A stretch of DNA of 64,000 nucleotides from Variovorax paradoxus B4 (GTDB lineage Bacteria; Pseudomonadota; Gammaproteobacteria; Burkholderiales; Burkholderiaceae_C): the NCBI RefSeq assembly GCF_000463015.1, contig NC_022234.1:248001-312000 (forward strand). Direction: 5' to 3'. Below are positions 43,224 through 51,946 of the stretch, in pieces. Made by a program: the position numbers and the translations under genes. Each line of letters opens with the position of its first letter. Position 1 is the first letter of the stretch. Below the pieces are notes generated by a model. That model did not search any database, was not told the origin of the DNA, and worked only from the letters and a program-made list of their open reading frames with translations.

Positions 43224-44057
43224 ATGATCATCGATTTCCGTCTGCGCCCGCCGGTCGGCGGCTTCCTCAATACGCTCATGTACTCGGCCGGCGAGCGCCG
43301 CGATGGGTTCACGCGAACGGTCGGCTTTGAACCATCGAAAGCGGCTCAGAAACAGTCGATGGAGTCGCTGCTCAAGGAGATGGACGAAGCGAAGATCGAT
43401 CGTGGCGTGGTCGTGGGCCGCCTTGCCGGCGTGCTCGGCAGCGTATCGAACGATGATGTCCTGAGGATTGTCACTGACTACCCTGGCCGCTTCATCGGCG
43501 CCGCATCCATTGATCCCACCGATCGGCGCCGAGCATGCCAGACAATCACCCAGGCGGTGAAGGATGGATTCAAGCTGATCAACATCGAGCCCGGATCGTA
43601 CCCGGTGCCGATGTACGCGGATGACCGCCGCCTCTATCCGATCTACGGCCACTGCGAGGACATCGGCGTGCCCGTCATCATGATGGCGGGTGGCACCGCA
43701 GGCCCGGACCTCAGCTATTCCGATCCCATCCGGACGGACCGGGTCCTCGCGGACTTCCCCAGGCTCAATGTCGTCGTTGCCCACGGCGGATGGCCTTGGG
43801 TCAACGAGATCCTGCACCTGGGATTTCGTCGTTCCAACCTTTGGCTCTCTCCCGACATGTATTTTTCCCGAATGCCAGGATGGGAAGAGTACGTCAAGGC
43901 GGCGGATGGCTTTCTGGCTGAGCGCATGCTGTACGCCAGCTCGTTTCCCTTTTGTCCGGTCCTTGGCTACAAGGAGTGGTTCGAGAAGCTGCCAATCAGG
44001 GAAGAAAATCTGCGCAAGGTCATGGGGGGCAACGCGCGCCGGCTGCTGGGAATCTAG
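43224..44057 (+). CDS. amidohydrolase-2 (ACMSD-like) family protein, atypical N-terminal metal site
   Basis: 277 residues from the ATG at 43224. TIM-barrel family shown by DDVLRIVTDYPGRFIGAASI, VVVAHGGWPWVNEIL and LRKVMGGNARRLLGI. The usual first metal motif D-x-H-x-H is absent: the N-terminus reads MIIDFRLRPPVGG, so metal binding must differ or be lost. Members decarboxylate or hydrolyse aromatic or lactone acids. The 66-bp gap after the fumarase beta gene keeps it in the same operon. Role in the pathway unknown. Confidence 0.83.
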   Translation: MIIDFRLRPPVGGFLNTLMYSAGERRDGFTRTVGFEPSKAAQKQSMESLLKEMDEAKIDRGVVVGRLAGVLGSVSNDDVLRIVTDYPGRFIGAASIDPTDRRRACQTITQAVKDGFKLINIEPGSYPVPMYADDRRLYPIYGHCEDIGVPVIMMAGGTAGPDLSYSDPIRTDRVLADFPRLNVVVAHGGWPWVNEILHLGFRRSNLWLSPDMYFSRMPGWEEYVKAADGFLAERMLYASSFPFCPVLGYKEWFEKLPIREENLRKVMGGNARRLLGI

Positions 44058-44107
44058 AAGCTCCACGGCTGACCCGCAGAGTCAATTTCGAAGAAGGTAT
44101 TTGCTGC

Positions 44108-45010
44108 ATGGACATCAAGACGCTGTACACCTTGGTCGCGATCGCTGATCGAGGAAGCTTCGTGGAGGCGGGCAATAGCATCGGCCTTTCACTGTCCGCG
44201 GTAAGCATGCAGATGCGTGCTCTCGAGGAAGAGCTCGAGAGCACCATCTTCGATCGCAGCCGTCGTCCACCGGTCCTGACCGATGCGGGGTTGGCCCTGG
44301 TGCATCGCGCACGCGATCTGCTCGCCCATTGGGAGAGCATGAGCGCTTCGCTCAAGAAGGGCACGGCGGTCGGGTTGCTGAAACTGGGAAGCGTTCACAC
44401 CGTTGCCTCAGGCGTATTGCCGCTGGCGCTGCGTCACCTGCAACGACAAGGCCATGGCCTTGAGGTACACGTCACCACCGGCCTGACGCATGACCTGGAG
44501 CGAGCTGTCTACCATCGGCAGTTGGATGTGGCCCTGGTCACCGAGCCGGAGCTTCCACGAAGTGGCCTTGACTTTCTACCATTCGTCGACGAGGCGCTCG
44601 TGGTCATCGCACACAAGTCCGCAAAAGGGGCGAGCGATCAGGAAGTACTCGAAGGAACGCCGTATGTCCGCTTCAATCGATTGGCCCGGGTGGGCAACCT
44701 CGTTCAAGAGGAGATCGTCCGCCGACAGATCACTGTCCGCTCGACCATGGAGATCGACAACCTTGAAGGTGTCATCGCCATGGTCGCCAATGGTCTCGGC
44801 GCGTCGGTTGTTCCGGCTCGCGGGGTGAAGAATGAATTTCCAACCACCGTTCGAGTGATTCCCTTCGGCAATCCGACAGTGACTCGTCGATTGGGAATGC
44901 TCGCCCCGAAGGAGAACCCGAGGTCGCACTTGTGTCAGCTACTTCTGGAAGCGCTGCAGGCGGTCACCACCGGTCCTGACGAACTGGTTCGAAAGGTCGG
45001 CTCCGCCTAA
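44108..45010 (+). CDS. LysR-family regulator in the SDH-like cluster
   Basis: 300 residues. HTH SFVEAGNSIGLSLSAVSMQM at about 18-37, then an effector domain from about 90. The ATG at 44108 follows GAAGAAGG; the upstream open frame belongs to the amidohydrolase region. It sits in the middle of a same-strand cluster and is not divergent, so it may respond to the pathway substrate and act on the AT-rich promoter region before 38382 as well as on the Bug gene 125 bp downstream. Confidence 0.91.
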   Translation: MDIKTLYTLVAIADRGSFVEAGNSIGLSLSAVSMQMRALEEELESTIFDRSRRPPVLTDAGLALVHRARDLLAHWESMSASLKKGTAVGLLKLGSVHTVASGVLPLALRHLQRQGHGLEVHVTTGLTHDLERAVYHRQLDVALVTEPELPRSGLDFLPFVDEALVVIAHKSAKGASDQEVLEGTPYVRFNRLARVGNLVQEEIVRRQITVRSTMEIDNLEGVIAMVANGLGASVVPARGVKNEFPTTVRVIPFGNPTVTRRLGMLAPKENPRSHLCQLLLEALQAVTTGPDELVRKVGSA

Positions 45011-45135
45011 GGCCGCCTTCAAAACCAACTCCACTCCTCATGCACCGAATCGAGCCAATGGGCTTGAGGGCGATCCATCGCCTGCCCCTAAGCAAACTGC
45101 TGCAACCCATCACGTCAATCATTAAGGAGATTACG

Positions 45136-46137
45136 ATGAAATTCTCGTTCAGATCCAAGCCGGCCCGTCGTCGAGCCCTGGAGGTTGCAGCATGCGCACT
45201 GCTCGGCGGCCCGCTGCTTTGCGGCACGGCACTCGCGGACTGGCCGGCGGACAAGCCGATTCGGATCGTGGTGCCTTTTGCCGCAGGCGGCGCCACTGAT
45301 CTGCTCGGGCGCGCGCTGGCCGTGGAACTGACCAAGAGCCTCAAGCAAAGTGTGATCGTTGAAAACAAGCCTGGTGCAGGCGGCAACCTGGGTGCCCAGG
45401 CCGTGGCAATATCGCCGCCCGATGGCTACACACTGCTGCTGGCGTCGGGGAGCATGTTCACGGTCAACCAGTTCATCTACGCCAAGCCCGGCTACACCTT
45501 GAGCAGCTTTTCCCTGATCAGCAAGGTGGCCAGCGGTCCGATGGTGGTGACGGTGAATTCGGACCTGCCGGTGAAAAGCACGAAGGAACTGATCGCCTAC
45601 GTCAAAGAGCGGCCCGCCAAGATCAGCTTCGCCTCGGCGGGGGTTGGCAGCCAGACGCACATGGCAGGCGAGTCGCTGGCAGACGCGGCAGGACTCGAGC
45701 TTCTGCATGTGCCTTACAAGGGCGAGGGCCCCGCCTATGGAGATCTGATGGCGGGCACGGTGCAACTGGCCGTTGCCAATATCAATGCGATGTCTCCGCT
45801 TCTCAAGGGCGGACGGCTCCGCGCACTTTCGGTGACGGGGAAAGAGCGGTCCCCGCTGCTTCCCAACATTCCCACCACCGCCGAGGATGGCGTCCCCGGA
45901 TTCGAGTACATGGCTTGGTTCGCTCTCGCAGCGCCGGCCGGGACGCCGAAGGCGGCCATCGACCGTTTGCTCACCGAGGTGAAAGCAGCTGTTGCCGAGC
46001 CGGGGATGAAACGATACCTGACCGAACAGGGGATGTCGGCTGCCATCGTTCCACCCGAGCCGCTGAAGGTGGAGATCCTCAGTGAAGCGAGTAAGTGGAA
46101 GGCTCTCGTCGAGAAGAAAAAGCTTTCTGCCAACTGA
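45136..46137 (+). CDS. Bug/TctC-family periplasmic receptor of the SDH-like cluster
   Basis: 333 residues from the ATG at 45136, preceded by AAGGAG. Signal peptide to about residue 37 (ACALLGGPLLCGTALA-DWP). KPIRIVVPFAAGGATDLLGR and IVENKPGAGGNLGAQAVA identify the family. These receptors commonly bind di- and tricarboxylates, fitting succinate-like chemistry upstream. No TctAB permease in the window. A TauE/SafE transporter gene follows after 70 bp. Confidence 0.92.
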   Translation: MKFSFRSKPARRRALEVAACALLGGPLLCGTALADWPADKPIRIVVPFAAGGATDLLGRALAVELTKSLKQSVIVENKPGAGGNLGAQAVAISPPDGYTLLLASGSMFTVNQFIYAKPGYTLSSFSLISKVASGPMVVTVNSDLPVKSTKELIAYVKERPAKISFASAGVGSQTHMAGESLADAAGLELLHVPYKGEGPAYGDLMAGTVQLAVANINAMSPLLKGGRLRALSVTGKERSPLLPNIPTTAEDGVPGFEYMAWFALAAPAGTPKAAIDRLLTEVKAAVAEPGMKRYLTEQGMSAAIVPPEPLKVEILSEASKWKALVEKKKLSAN

Positions 46138-46207
46138 GGCCTTGTCTTCTCCGATTGGCCGGGTGGGCAAGAGCGCAACCCAATCCTTTCCATTTCTCTA
46201 GCGAGCG

Positions 46208-46963
46208 ATGCCACTATCACCTGAACTTGTTGCAGTTGCTGCGCCCATCGTCTTCGTCGCATACGCCGTATTCGGGATGACTGGATTCGGTGCGGCAATG
46301 GTGGCCGTGCCTATGCTCGTCCAGCTCATCCCGCTTCAGGTGGCGGTGCCTCTCGTGGTCCTCTTCGACCTGGTGGCGACAGCGATGGTCGGTGGCAAGA
46401 ACTGGGGCAGCGTCTCCACGCCGGAATTGAAGTACCTGTTGCCGTCCATGCTGCTGGGGATTGCCATAGGGGTGGTATTGCTTCACAACGTAGGGCCGAG
46501 GTGGCCCCTGGTGGGACTCGGCGTCTTCGTGCTGGTTGTCAGCGTTCGCAATCTGCTGGCCGGTGAATCGGCGGCAAGGCCGCGGCTCCCCAGGGTATGG
46601 TCCTTGCCATTCGGGATGGCTGGCGGCGTGTTCAGCGCGCTGTTTGGTACCGGGGGACCGATCTATACGATCTATTTGGCCAGACGGCTATCTGATGTCG
46701 ACCACTTCAGGGCGACGATTGCCGTCGTGATCCTTCTGAGCGGAATCAGCCGAGCCGCCGCGTTTGGTGTGGCAGGTCTTTATGGAAAGGACTCCATCCT
46801 CGGATTGGCTTGCGTCCTTCTCCCGATGTCCTTGCTCGGACTCTTCGTGGGTTCGAAGGCCAGGACCCTGGTGTCGCCTGAGCGCTTGAAGCGCCTTGTC
46901 CTGCTGCTCTTGTCGGCCGCTGGCGCTGGTGCGATCTACCGTGGTTTGGTTGCAAGCGGCTGA
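46208..46963 (+). CDS. TauE/SafE (TSUP)-family membrane transporter
   Basis: 251 residues with about seven or eight hydrophobic segments. The repeated TSUP signature appears as YAVFGMTGFGAAMVAVPMLV in the first half and GMAGGVFSALFGTGGPIYTI in the second. The family moves sulfite, sulfoacetate or other organic anions, often outward. Its place after the Bug receptor of an organic-acid cluster suggests export of a by-product or uptake of the acid itself. It is convergent with the ABC receptor gene. Confidence 0.88.
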   Translation: MPLSPELVAVAAPIVFVAYAVFGMTGFGAAMVAVPMLVQLIPLQVAVPLVVLFDLVATAMVGGKNWGSVSTPELKYLLPSMLLGIAIGVVLLHNVGPRWPLVGLGVFVLVVSVRNLLAGESAARPRLPRVWSLPFGMAGGVFSALFGTGGPIYTIYLARRLSDVDHFRATIAVVILLSGISRAAAFGVAGLYGKDSILGLACVLLPMSLLGLFVGSKARTLVSPERLKRLVLLLLSAAGAGAIYRGLVASG

Positions 46964-46999
46964 TGGCTTGACTCGATCCGTTTCCGACATCTGGGCTGC

Positions 47000-47812
47000 T
47001 CAGGAGTTGGGCAGCGATGGGAAGCCAGTACCCAACCATTTCTGGTACAGCTTGTTCAGCTCGCCGTTGGCCTTGTTGCGCGTCACAAAGTCATCCACGG
47101 CCCTCTTGAGTTCCGCCTGGCCCGGGCGTACCACGATGCCCATGACCTGCTGGCGCAAGACCATCTTCTGTTCGTAAGTGTCCTGAGGCGCACGCTTGGC
47201 AATTTGCGCGGCCACGGTGGTCGAGCACCCGATCGCGTCAACCTGGCCGGAAAGCATCGCTTGCATGGCCGAAGCATCGTCGTCAAAACGGCGGATCTCG
47301 GTGCCTTCGGGCGCCATGCCTGTCAGCGTGACGTCCTGCACGCTGGCGCGGGCCACGCCCAGGCGCTTGCCCTTGAAGTCGGACGCAGCCTTGATGTCGA
47401 CCTTCTTGGCGCCGTAGAGCACGACGGTCGCTGCCGCGTAGGGAATCGAAAAATCGACCTGCTTGGCGCGCTCCGGGGTGATGGCCAGCGACGCGACCAG
47501 CAGGTCGACCTTGTTGGTCAGCAGGAAAGGAATGCGGTTCGGTCCGGTCACCGGCACGATGTTGGCCTTGACGCCCCAGTCCTTGGCCAGCAGCCTGGCC
47601 ACGTCGGCGTCGTAGCCGTCGGGCTGGTTCTGCGCATTGGTGGTGCCGTAGGGCGGAAAGTCGACCAGCATGCCGATGGTGATCTCGCCCTTCTTCTTGA
47701 TGTCGGCCACGGACTGTGCCGAGGCGAAGGGTGCGAACACGGTGAGCCCGGCGCCCAATCCCAGGGATGCGAGGGATGCCAGCGCTGCGCGGCGGGTGGT
47801 GGTACGAGTCAT
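47000..47812 (-). CDS. amino-acid-type ABC transporter substrate-binding protein (family 3), orphan
   Basis: 270 residues from the ATG at 47812. Twin-arginine-like or Sec signal MTRTTTRRAALASLASLGLG with cleavage after AQS-type residues near 34. ITIGMLVDFPPYGTTNAQNQ, then GYDADVARLLA are classic for polar-amino-acid receptors. No permease or ATPase is adjacent, so it must use a partner encoded elsewhere. It lies 123 bp downstream of the RraA-like gene on the same strand and may share its GntR control. Confidence 0.9.
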   Translation of the reverse strand: MTRTTTRRAALASLASLGLGAGLTVFAPFASAQSVADIKKKGEITIGMLVDFPPYGTTNAQNQPDGYDADVARLLAKDWGVKANIVPVTGPNRIPFLLTNKVDLLVASLAITPERAKQVDFSIPYAAATVVLYGAKKVDIKAASDFKGKRLGVARASVQDVTLTGMAPEGTEIRRFDDDASAMQAMLSGQVDAIGCSTTVAAQIAKRAPQDTYEQKMVLRQQVMGIVVRPGQAELKRAVDDFVTRNKANGELNKLYQKWLGTGFPSLPNS

Positions 47813-47935
47813 GGGTTGTGTCTCCGAAACAAAGAAAGGAAGCGACGAGGAAGATAAAAAATGAGTCAGCATGCGAGCGCGCGGTCGTGCTTGCGCATCC
47901 CAAGCACCTCGTTGGAAAGGTGCAGCACCACCACC

Positions 47936-48622
47936 TCACATCACTCCGAACGTCTTGAATGCCTCGACCGTGCTCATGCCGTTCTTGATGGCTTTTCTCA
48001 CGCTGCTTTCCGTGTCGGCCTTTTCTAGCGCGAGGCTGATCGCCTCCTTTTCCGCCTCGCGCGGAATGATCAGCACGCCGTCCTGGTCGCCGAAGACGAT
48101 GTCGCCGGGGCGAACTCGAATTCCCCGGATCTCCACCGGCACGCGATAGTCGACGACCTTGCCTCGCGGGCCCTGGTCCTGGGAGTAGCCGCCAAGCGAA
48201 AACACTGGGAGGCCCAATTCGAGAACCTCCGTCGTATCACGGGAATACCCGTCGAGAACGGCGCCGGCTGCTTTCAGATGCAGGGCTCGCGTGGTCATCA
48301 GACCTCCCCACAGCGCGAACTCGGGGGCCGACCCCGTTGCCACGTAGACCTCGTTCGGCGCGAGATCGTCCAGCGCCTCGAAAAGCAGACCGAAAGCCTG
48401 CTGGCTCAGCGGCGATTTGCCCTCGGGTTCGGAGCGCGCATAGCAGTTGGTCTCCAGCACGGGCATGGCGCGGCCCGCCACGACCATGGAGCGTTCGACC
48501 GGCTTGATGGCCGGGGGCAGGAACTGGTGCATGAAACCCAGGGTGTCGAGGATGTCGCCGACCACTGCAGGGAACAGGCGCGCGCGCATCAGGGTGAACA
48601 GTTCGTCATCGTCTTTCCACAT
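47936..48622 (-). CDS. RraA-like / HMG-oxaloacetate aldolase-family protein
   Basis: 228 residues from the ATG at 48622. The family core is clear: PAVVGDILDTLGFMHQFLPP, the glycine-rich LWGGLMTTRALHLKAAGAVL, DGYSRDT with the conserved Asp, and RPGDIVFGDQDGVLIIPRE. Members are either RNase E inhibitors or aldolases/decarboxylases of 4-hydroxy-4-methyl-2-oxoglutarate and oxaloacetate. Association with a FadR-type regulator and a receptor points to catabolism more than RNA control. The divergent GntR gene starts 91 bp away. Confidence 0.88.
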   Translation of the reverse strand: MWKDDDELFTLMRARLFPAVVGDILDTLGFMHQFLPPAIKPVERSMVVAGRAMPVLETNCYARSEPEGKSPLSQQAFGLLFEALDDLAPNEVYVATGSAPEFALWGGLMTTRALHLKAAGAVLDGYSRDTTEVLELGLPVFSLGGYSQDQGPRGKVVDYRVPVEIRGIRVRPGDIVFGDQDGVLIIPREAEKEAISLALEKADTESSVRKAIKNGMSTVEAFKTFGVM

Positions 48623-48685
48623 CGCTTCTTGCCTCCTGAAGAAATGCGGATTGGACCCATGGCGGCACGCGTGCACAACCTGTCC

Positions 48686-48700
48686 ACCTGTATGATAGGT
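48686..48700. promoter_or_regulatory. possible GntR/FadR operator
   Basis: ACCT-N7-AGGT dyad 13 bp before the GntR start and in the gap to the RraA-like gene. Position fits repression of both genes; the arms are short, so this is tentative. Confidence 0.4.
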
Positions 48701-48713
48701 TAGGAGACGACGC

Positions 48714-49451
48714 ATGACCGCACACCCCTTCGTCCTAGGCCGACTGGAGAGGACTTCCCTTGCAGAGCAGGCCGTTCAGAGCCTTCTGCAGCGCATACAG
48801 GACGCGAAGCTCGGCCCGGGATCACCGCTGCCTTCGGAAGCGCGCCTGGGTGAGTCGCTCGGGGTGAGCCGAACCGTCGTGCGCGAGGCGCTGAGAACCC
48901 TGAAGGGCTTGGGTGTGATCGACATTTCGAACGGCAAGAGCCCGACGATCCGCCGCGAACTGGACGCGACTGCGCTGGGCATCTACTTTTCGCGCGCCGT
49001 GCAGGTTCTGGACAATTCCACGGAGGACTTGATGGACGTGCGGGCAAGCCTCGAGGGTCGCGCTGCAGCATTGGCAGCGCTTCGCCGCACGCCGGAGCAA
49101 CTGGCCCGGATGTCTGATCTGGTGATCCGGATGCAAGCGCAGCTTCGCCGCCCCGCGGTGTACGCGTCGCTCGATATGGAGCTGCACCTGGAAATCTCGC
49201 GGGCGAGCGGAAACCTGCTGCTGTTCCAGATCATCGGATCGATCCGGGCCTCGCTGGAAGCGCAGTCGCGCCAGGGCATGGAACGGCGCAAGACAGAAGC
49301 AAGCCTGCAACAGGTGCAGGATGCCCACGTCGAACTCGTCGAGCGGATCGGCAACCGGGATGCAGAAGGTGCAAGCCGATGCATGCTCTCGCACATGGAG
49401 CGCGCGCTGAGGGTGCTCCAAAAGCCGCCTGGCGTGCAGGCCCGCAAGTAA
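48714..49451 (+). CDS. GntR-family regulator, FadR/FCD subfamily
   Basis: 245 residues. Winged helix at about 15-75 (PLPSEARLGESLGVSRTVVR). Helical FCD ligand domain with the expected metal/ligand residues around DLMDVRASLEGRAAALAALR and SLDMELHLEISRASGNLLLF. It usually represses a neighbouring organic-acid operon until the substrate binds. Divergent from the RraA-like gene. Ribosome site GGAG at 48702-48705. Confidence 0.92.
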   Translation: MTAHPFVLGRLERTSLAEQAVQSLLQRIQDAKLGPGSPLPSEARLGESLGVSRTVVREALRTLKGLGVIDISNGKSPTIRRELDATALGIYFSRAVQVLDNSTEDLMDVRASLEGRAAALAALRRTPEQLARMSDLVIRMQAQLRRPAVYASLDMELHLEISRASGNLLLFQIIGSIRASLEAQSRQGMERRKTEASLQQVQDAHVELVERIGNRDAEGASRCMLSHMERALRVLQKPPGVQARK

Positions 49452-49604
49452 GCGATGCGTCTTGTCGGTCCCGGGCTTGAGCACGGCCATGGGAGTCTCG
49501 TGGACGTGCAGGACGTGGTGAGCGAGATCAGCGACATCGCGGGAAAAGAACGGCCGCTCGCCGCTTCTGGGGGAAGTGCGATGACCGCAGAAGGCCGCTG
49601 TGGG

Positions 49605-50303
49605 TCAGCGGCCCGCCTCGACCGCATCCACCAGTTCGGCCAGCGTGTGGAAGTGGTAGTCGGGCTCGGTGCGTTCGGACTCGATGGTGCCCCCCGATCC
49701 CTTCTGCGCATGGCGGCGCTCGATCCAGCAAGTGGCGATGCCCAGCTGTTTGGAGATGCCGATGTCGTGGTACTGGCTTTGCGCCACGTGCAGGTTGTCG
49801 GCCTGCCTGAAGCCCCAGGCGCCCTCGAAGCGGCCGCGCGCGTAGGCGAAGTAGCGTGCGTCGGGCTTCTCGCACAGCGCATCGTCGCAGCTCAGCAGCA
49901 TGTCGAAGGGCGAGCCCAGCGTCTTGTCGAAATGGGCCAGCGCCCATTGCTGCGCGTTGGTCATCGTCACCAGCTTGAAGCGCTTGTGCAGCCGCTTCAG
50001 TGCCTCCACCGAGTCCGGGAAGGCCGGCCATTGCGCCACCGAATCGCGCAGGCCGCGGGCCAGCGCATCGCTGTCGGGCAGGCCCAGCGCGGGTGCGATG
50101 GCGTGCCAGCAGCGCTCCAGGTCGTCGGGGTACCAGCCGGCCTTGCCGTCGGCGCGTGCCTGGCGGTAGGCGCCCAGGAATTCCTCGTCGCTCACGCGTG
50201 CATCGGGCACCGCCGAGCGGAGGTAGGCGAGCATGCCGCGCTCGAAATCGATCAACGTGCCGACGACGTCGAAAGTGAGAACCTTGAAATCCTGCAGGGA
50301 CAT
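49605..50303 (-). CDS. HAD-superfamily hydrolase, haloacid-dehalogenase type II-like
   Basis: 232 residues. Nucleophile Asp12 in VLTFDVVGTLIDFERG, motif 2 LVTMTNAQQ, and the C-terminal Asp-rich part ARGRFEGAWGFRQADNLHVA with SKQLGIATCWIERRHAQKGS. It is intact, but its tail is duplicated as a remnant at 37365-37440 in the same orientation. Motif 2 has Thr in place of the usual Ser of L-haloacid dehalogenases, so phosphatase activity is equally possible. It is convergent with the GntR gene (153 bp) and 199 bp downstream of the FAD gene. Confidence 0.88.
   Translation of the reverse strand: MSLQDFKVLTFDVVGTLIDFERGMLAYLRSAVPDARVSDEEFLGAYRQARADGKAGWYPDDLERCWHAIAPALGLPDSDALARGLRDSVAQWPAFPDSVEALKRLHKRFKLVTMTNAQQWALAHFDKTLGSPFDMLLSCDDALCEKPDARYFAYARGRFEGAWGFRQADNLHVAQSQYHDIGISKQLGIATCWIERRHAQKGSGGTIESERTEPDYHFHTLAELVDAVEAGR
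49682..49748. repeat. direct repeat copy 2 (HAD tail), partner at 37371-37437
   Basis: 67 bases within the intact HAD gene match the remnant at 37371-37437 with 7 mismatches by eye and an unbroken run of 32 bases (49699-49730 and 37388-37419). Both are in the same orientation and bound a 12-kb segment. Confidence 0.8.
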
Positions 50304-50502
50304 GGGAACAGCTCCAATCGAAGTGAAAAAGGCGCGCAGCGGCGAAGAGACGACAGGGGTCGTTCGCTACGAGCATAGGAGCCTCGCTGCTCCTTTTCAG
50401 ATCGAAGTGGGCACGTGAATCGGCATGTGATTTCGCAATCGGTGCCGTGGCGGCATCTTGTTTCGCCATGGCCGGTGCCCGCGTTCCGGACCGGGCAGCC
50501 GC

Positions 50503-51927
50503 TCAGCGCGTCATCGTTCTCGCGAGCGTCTTCTGCGGCAGGTAGGCGCCGTGCTCCCGGAGCTTTTCGACCAGCACCTGCGTGTCGAGGTCGCAGGCCG
50601 GCTCGCCGCTCGCGACCGACTGCGCGGCGGCGGTGCCCACGGCCTGTCCCATCATGTAGGCGGCCGATTGCGCGCGGATCGACCCATGCACCTTGGTATC
50701 GCTCGAGTGGCAGCGCCCCGCCACCCACAGGTTCTGCGAGCCGCGCGGCACCAGGATGCTGTACGGAATGCCCACGCTGTTGCCGCGGCCCAGGTTGTCC
50801 TTGCCGTCGAAGTCGCGCAGGAAGCGTTCGTACTCGGCCTTGGAGGTATCGGTGGGGTGGACGTCCGTGGGCCGGTTGTAGACCGCGATCTGGTCGGGAA
50901 ACTCCCGCCGGTTGCGAAAGTCCTCGATGCCCAGCTCGAACTCGCCGACGACGCGCCGCGAATCGCGCACGCCCATCACCGGCGCGGTGGCCAGCAGCTC
51001 GAGATCGGCGCAGCCGGGCACGTACTTGCGAAAGAACTCCAGATATTCCACCGCCAGCTTGCGTCCGAAAACCATGCCGTCCGACAGGCTGCGGCTGGAC
51101 AGCGGATTCAGGTTGAACACGTGGCCCGCATTCAGGCTGGCCGTGCGCTCGCCGATCTTGTTCATGCCCGGCATGAAGAGGTCGGCCTGCGTGAAGTGGC
51201 CATCCGCGATGGCCCGTTCCAGCAGCTCGGTCTTGGTGCGGGCCTTGGCCGCGTCGATGCCGCGCCAGTCGTCGCCATAGGCCGGATCGTCCCAGCGCAT
51301 GCCGCCGAAGAGCGAGCACAACGTGCTCGGCGCGACGGTGTCCGTGTCACGCAGCACGACCTTGCATTCGGCGCCCGCGAGCGCGGCCAGAGCGGCGTCG
51401 CCGGTGGCGTCCACGAAGGTCCGCGCCTTGACATAGCGCAGGCCCTCGACGTTGCTGAGCACCACGCCGCGCACGCGCCCGTCCCGCACGTCCGCTTCGA
51501 TCAGCCGCGTGAAGAAGCGCAGCTCGACACCGGCCGCGACGGCGAAATCGTCGAGGATGCGCTTCAGATGCTCGGGCTTGAAGGGCACCCAGCGATTGAG
51601 CTGGCCGTCTAGGAATTCGCGAACCACGTGCGGGCCGAAAGCCTTCTGGCGCCACATCGTCTCCAGCAGCTCCTTCATGAAGCCGCCGACCAGCATGCGC
51701 TCGCCATCGGACACCGGGCCGAAGGACGCGACCAGGCCCGACGTGCCCATGCCGCCCAGGCAGCCGCCGGCCTCGACCAGCAGGGTCTTCAGGCCGAGCC
51801 GGGCCGCGCACACGGCCGCGGCCGTTCCGGCGGGGCCGCCGCCGGCCACCACCAGGTCGTAGCTTTCGTCCACGGGGATGGTGCGGCTGAAGGAATATTC
51901 GGACGGAGAGGTCATGGGCTGGGTCAT
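50503..51927 (-). CDS. FAD-dependent oxidoreductase (FAD_oxidored/pfam12831 type)
   Basis: 474 residues from the ATG at 51927 (another ATG at 51915). FAD loop VVAGGGPAGTAAAVCAARLG at about 28-47 is followed by LVEAGGCLGGMGTSGLVASF, a hallmark of this family. FVDATGDAALAALAGA and VAGRCHSSDTKVHGSIRAQS complete it. The natural substrates of the family are poorly known. It is the downstream partner of a Bug receptor (19 bp), under a probable LysR at 53082. Confidence 0.88.
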   Translation of the reverse strand: MTQPMTSPSEYSFSRTIPVDESYDLVVAGGGPAGTAAAVCAARLGLKTLLVEAGGCLGGMGTSGLVASFGPVSDGERMLVGGFMKELLETMWRQKAFGPHVVREFLDGQLNRWVPFKPEHLKRILDDFAVAAGVELRFFTRLIEADVRDGRVRGVVLSNVEGLRYVKARTFVDATGDAALAALAGAECKVVLRDTDTVAPSTLCSLFGGMRWDDPAYGDDWRGIDAAKARTKTELLERAIADGHFTQADLFMPGMNKIGERTASLNAGHVFNLNPLSSRSLSDGMVFGRKLAVEYLEFFRKYVPGCADLELLATAPVMGVRDSRRVVGEFELGIEDFRNRREFPDQIAVYNRPTDVHPTDTSKAEYERFLRDFDGKDNLGRGNSVGIPYSILVPRGSQNLWVAGRCHSSDTKVHGSIRAQSAAYMMGQAVGTAAAQSVASGEPACDLDTQVLVEKLREHGAYLPQKTLARTMTR

Positions 51928-51946
51928 CGCTGGGGGTTCTGCCGGT

